Source: Holophagaceae bacterium
GTDB taxonomy: Bacteria; Acidobacteriota; Holophagae; Holophagales; Holophagaceae
Direction: 5' to 3'
Length of the DNA: 7,739 nucleotides
NCBI GenBank assembly: GCA_025353305.1
Contig: JANXQX010000082.1
Span: 1 to 7,739 of the forward strand
Under the pieces are notes generated by a model, which saw nothing but the letters and a program-made list of their open reading frames with translations, did no database searches and was not told the origin of the DNA. Positions within the stretch are counted from its first letter, which is position 1, and the number at the start of each line of letters is the position of its first letter. A program made the position numbers and the translations under genes. Shown piece after piece: positions 5,469 through 7,739 of this stretch.

Positions 5469-5498
5469 TTGAAATCGTGAATAACAATTGACTATTTA
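5469..5498 (+). promoter_or_regulatory. Candidate integrase promoter in an AT-rich stretch
   Basis: TTGAAA (5469-5474) and TATTTA (5493-5498) are 18 bases apart, about 75 bases before the earliest integrase start. The surrounding 5445-5560 is much richer in A and T than the rest of the window, as is usual for the arm region beside an attachment core. Confidence 0.3.
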
Positions 5499-5526
5499 AT
5501 TGAAAACAGGCCATGTTAGAATCTGA

Positions 5527-5550
5527 TTGAGTTGAGTGAAGATTACTCAA
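5527..5550. repeat. Inverted repeat between attachment core and integrase
   Basis: TTGAGT appears twice with one base overlapping (5527-5532, 5532-5537) and is answered by ACTCAA (5545-5550), a perfect 6-bp inverted repeat with a 7-base spacer. It could bind the integrase (arm-type sites) or its regulator. Confidence 0.35.
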
Positions 5551-5572
5551 ATATCGCATTCATGTACCCCAG

Positions 5573-6886
5573 TTGAGAAAACATATAAGTCTCCAGCTAG
5601 TCTCCATGGTAGCGTTAAGAGCATTGCTGGAGGATCTGACAGTGGGGCGGACAATCCGAGACAAGAAGTTGTTTGTGGCGGACAACTACGAAGAGCTTCC
5701 GGTTACAGGTACCAAGTACGACACACCCGACATGGAACTCACGGGCTTGTTCTGCCGGGTAACGGAGAGAGGGTGCTACTCCTGGATCTTTCGCTACACC
5801 AACAGTAGAGGGAAACAGAAAACGGCAACCATTGGCCGATGCGAAAAGATGTCCCCCTCAAAGGCCAGGGTTGCTGCCAAGAAGCTGCTCTCGGTGGATG
5901 ACCCGGCCCAGGTCAAGAAGGCCAAGCGAGAGAGCCTCACCGTCAACCAGCTTCTGACCAAGTATGAAGAAGAAAAAATGGGAGTGGAGAGGGGGATGCG
6001 GGACAGCACCCGCAAAGAAAACATCAGAATGCTCAGGACCAAGGTCAGGGATTGGCCGATCAAGCCCAAAGTGCCGATGGGAACCATGTATGCAGATGAG
6101 ATCACCGGCACCGATGCAGCCAACTGCCTAGTTGCTTGCCGAAAGACTGCTAAGTCAACCTCCAGGCAGGTTGTGGGTCTATGCCAGAGGGCATGGGCCT
6201 ATGGCATCAGCCTGGGAGTGGTGCAGTCCAATCCCTGGCTGGGGCAGACCAAACCCAGCGTGAAGAAGAAATCCACCCGCATGGGTAATGAGGATCTGCC
6301 GCTCCTAGGGGAAAGGTTGAAGACCATCAAGGAACCCATTGAATACAAAATTGCCGTGCTGCTCTACCTGCTCACTGGTGCACGGCACCAAGAGCTTTGC
6401 CAATGCCGGTGGGATTGGATTGATTTTGAGGCACAGTGGATCCTGGTTCCAAGGGAGTATCACAAGTCCGGTGAGAAAACCCTGGAACCACGCCAAATAT
6501 TTCTTTCGAAGCAAGCTGTGGAGCTAATCCACGCCATCCCGCACAAAGAAGTCGAAGTAGATGGCAAGAAGATTCAGCACCTGTGCCTCTTCCCTGCGGG
6601 GGATCAGGCCAAGGATCTGCTGAGCACCCGTGATGATCTCCAGGACCCGTGGACGCGCATCAGAGAAGGTCAACCTTACGAGCATGTGAACATCCATGAT
6701 CTTCGTAGAAGCATGACCAGCTTCTTGTCTGACCTGAAACTCAAGTCATACGCAGGACAGATCTTGGGCCATAGCATCCAGGGGGTGACGGAGATTTACA
6801 CTAGGACCGCTGCCAAGCCCCTTATCGAAATCGTGCAGCTAGTGAGTGACAATATCATCCCCAAACTGGGATGGTGGCCTCGTTAA
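5573..6886 (+). CDS. int: Tyrosine recombinase (phage/island integrase)
   Basis: The product integrates and excises the element at the tRNA-Arg 3' end by cutting DNA through a tyrosine. The N-terminal part (about 24-115) resembles the DUF4102-type arm-binding domain of island integrases (GLFCRVTERGCYSWIFRY, then TATIGRCEKMSPSKARVAAKKLL). A core-binding domain follows (about 122-225, NQLLTKYEEEKMG...). The catalytic domain has every expected residue: Arg271 in TGARHQELC, Lys298 in YHKSGEKT, His375 and Arg378 in HDLRR, His400 in LGHS and Tyr409 in EIYTR. At 437 residues it is of usual length and intact. The start is uncertain: the TTG at 5573 gives the longest frame; an ATG at 5606 or a GTG at 5642, preceded by GGAGG eight bases away, are good alternatives (426 or 414 residues). 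It reads away from the attachment fragment, into the presumed island. Confidence 0.9.
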   Translation: MRKHISLQLVSMVALRALLEDLTVGRTIRDKKLFVADNYEELPVTGTKYDTPDMELTGLFCRVTERGCYSWIFRYTNSRGKQKTATIGRCEKMSPSKARVAAKKLLSVDDPAQVKKAKRESLTVNQLLTKYEEEKMGVERGMRDSTRKENIRMLRTKVRDWPIKPKVPMGTMYADEITGTDAANCLVACRKTAKSTSRQVVGLCQRAWAYGISLGVVQSNPWLGQTKPSVKKKSTRMGNEDLPLLGERLKTIKEPIEYKIAVLLYLLTGARHQELCQCRWDWIDFEAQWILVPREYHKSGEKTLEPRQIFLSKQAVELIHAIPHKEVEVDGKKIQHLCLFPAGDQAKDLLSTRDDLQDPWTRIREGQPYEHVNIHDLRRSMTSFLSDLKLKSYAGQILGHSIQGVTEIYTRTAAKPLIEIVQLVSDNIIPKLGWWPR

Positions 6887-6889
6887 CGC

Positions 6890-7147
6890 ATGAGGGCATT
6901 GGGCTCTTTGAACATCGAGCATATTCTAGCTCTGCGTCAGGGATCAGGTGAAGTGCGTCCCACTTTGCTCTCCTATGGCAGCATGGAATTCAAAGCCTCC
7001 GCCCTGGAAATCGACACGCAGATGTCCCGCCACGCTCGGATATGGCGGATGGTAAGCAGGCTTGAGGATTCCTCGCGTGGCCAAATATGCGTTCTAAGGC
7101 CGCTGTTTGATCCCGATGGTGCTCCGGCCCCATCCGACCTGTCCTGA
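6890..7147 (+). CDS. Doubtful 85-residue open frame after the integrase
   Basis: An ATG lies three bases after the integrase stop and opens an 85-codon frame, soluble and without recognisable motifs. Tight spacing suggests translational coupling with the integrase, but no ribosome site is separately visible, and an opposite-strand frame of similar length covers the same stretch. I do not recognise it and list it as possible only. If it is not a gene, 6887-7247 is a gap of about 360 bases in which I see nothing else. Confidence 0.25.
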   Translation: MRALGSLNIEHILALRQGSGEVRPTLLSYGSMEFKASALEIDTQMSRHARIWRMVSRLEDSSRGQICVLRPLFDPDGAPAPSDLS

Positions 7148-7247
7148 GGCCTCCTGGTGCGTCCTGTGGCACCGCCCACGCTGGTCCTCATGTTTCAGGC
7201 CAGGCTGATAATCTCGCGAAAAGGGAGAATACAACCCTCCCTGGGCT

Positions 7248-7436
7248 TCAGCAGCGCGTCTCGATCTCTTCTGCTCTCCATGGCCCTTCTCCTGGCTGCC
7301 GGTCCTTCTCAGGAATCAGGAAGTAGCGGTATTGCTTCCCGTCCAGTTCATAGATCGTCTCGCCCATCGTAGGGATAGAGACTACGCGGCCACGGTCGCG
7401 GAGGGCAAAGATGAGAGCGTTGGGGTCGATGATCAT
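7248..7436 (-). CDS. Small hypothetical protein, 62 residues
   Basis: The product begins MIIDPNALIFALRDRGRVVS, continues with IPTMGETIYELDGKQYRYFL and ends in a charged tail (IPEKDRQPGEGPWRAEEIET). The composition is natural, with alternating beta-like segments (VVSIP, TIYELDG, YRYFLIP). I know no family or function for it. No good Shine-Dalgarno sequence precedes the ATG. It is divergent from the restriction-like gene at 7588, with about 150 bases between, so the two may share a control region. It belongs to the presumed island carried by the integrase. Confidence 0.45.
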   Translation of the reverse strand: MIIDPNALIFALRDRGRVVSIPTMGETIYELDGKQYRYFLIPEKDRQPGEGPWRAEEIETRC

Positions 7437-7569
7437 CGGGGCATTCTATCCCTGGTTGAGAGATCCAGTGAAGAGAGACCCTAGACGCCCTCATGAAAGG
7501 CAGTGGCGACCGAAACTGTAAGTATCCCTCAGCGTTTCCTGGGCATCGATGGGTGAAGTTGGTAGATTC

Positions 7570-7582
7570 GTTCCAACGGAAC
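7570..7582. promoter_or_regulatory. Short palindrome before the restriction-like gene
   Basis: GTTCC-AAC-GGAAC, perfect 5-bp arms with a 3-base centre, ends five bases before the ATG at 7588 and overlaps the place of the ribosome site. It could be an operator; restriction systems often control expression. Inferred only from position. Confidence 0.3.
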
Positions 7583-7587
7583 CTGCC

Positions 7588-7739
7588 ATGCCCAACAAAC
7601 GTTTACCTGCGGAAGAACTGAAGGTCATCCTTCGGGAACACATTCTCCAGGCGATAGGGGATCTCAGCGCCGGTGTCAAACACGCCTTCGCAGACAGCAC
7701 AGGGTTTGATCTGGTGCACGAGGGGAGACACTATCCACC
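7588..7739 (+). CDS. N-terminus of a ScoMcrA-like HNH restriction-type protein, cut by the window edge
   Basis: Fifty residues are visible before the right edge. A helix (about 8-30, EELKVILREHILQAIGDL) leads to FADSTGFDLVHEGRHYPP (34-51, the last residue from a partial codon). The pattern of a helix, F.DST.(Y/F)DL..EG..YPP, usually followed by KA(V/I).GLA, is what I know from the N-terminal head domain of ScoMcrA-type HNH endonucleases, which recognise modified DNA (5-methylcytosine or phosphorothioate) and restrict foreign DNA. The HNH part would lie beyond the edge, so activity is not shown. The start ATG has only a weak ribosome site (GGAAC). The gene is the likely cargo of the integrase element. 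The domain call rests on pattern memory alone. Confidence 0.6.
   Translation, partial: MPNKRLPAEELKVILREHILQAIGDLSAGVKHAFADSTGFDLVHEGRHYP

Noticed and set aside
5398..5480. A complete tRNA gene
   Set aside because: No partner for the anticodon stem, no D arm and no 5' acceptor strand GGTCCCG can be found upstream of 5444 on the minus strand.
6973..7191. 72-codon minus-strand open frame
   Set aside because: It is rich in Arg, Ser and Gly, lacks a ribosome site and any motif, and is no better than the opposing plus-strand frame.
1..7739. CRISPR array
   Set aside because: No regularly spaced direct repeats with unique spacers were seen. The three dyad copies in the transposase are unevenly placed.

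Overview
The window reads as bacterial accessory DNA with moderately high GC. It is built from mobile pieces nested in or lying beside one another. The CCA end is encoded in the tRNA fragment, which fits a bacterial chromosome. I cannot fix the lineage from sequence alone; RNA genes, conserved housekeeping genes and taxon-specific proteins are absent.

Layout, left to right. Positions 1-145 hold the C-terminal scrap of an IS110-type transposase (minus strand). Positions 261-494 encode a small two-helix membrane protein. From 569 to 4884 lies a minus-strand module read right to left: a small excisionase/AlpA-like helix-turn-helix protein (4884-4639), a rolling-circle HUH replication initiator of the Rep_1 type (4589-3402), and a small DUF6788-type cysteine-motif protein (901-569). 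This module is split by a 2482-bp transposon (932-3413). The transposon has perfect 12-bp terminal inverted repeats, is flanked by a 12-bp direct repeat, and carries one 784-aa DDE transposase. The reading frame on the Rep side and the frame on the DUF6788 side join in phase across the insertion, and the last three Rep residues plus its stop codon are supplied by the transposon end.

Positions 4885-5397 are non-coding but rich in structure: a leader hairpin just before the helix-turn-helix gene, a plus-strand terminator-like hairpin that could end an antisense RNA opposing the operon leader, and a long nested hairpin at 5266-5333. Then come a Rho-independent terminator and a 47-bp 3' fragment of a tRNA-Arg(ACG) gene (minus strand, 5444-5398). 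The fragment is an attachment-site remnant of the tyrosine integrase at 5573-6886.

The fragment's orientation and the tRNA terminator on its left imply that the integrase-driven island extends to the right, out of the window. Its first cargo is an unplaced small minus-strand protein and, at the right edge, the N-terminus of a protein resembling the head domain of ScoMcrA-like HNH restriction endonucleases. The right part may therefore be the start of a defence island. The most notable signals are the interrupted helix-turn-helix/Rep/DUF6788 module, a dyad motif occurring once upstream of and twice inside the transposase gene, the candidate antisense RNA, and the edge-truncated restriction-like gene.
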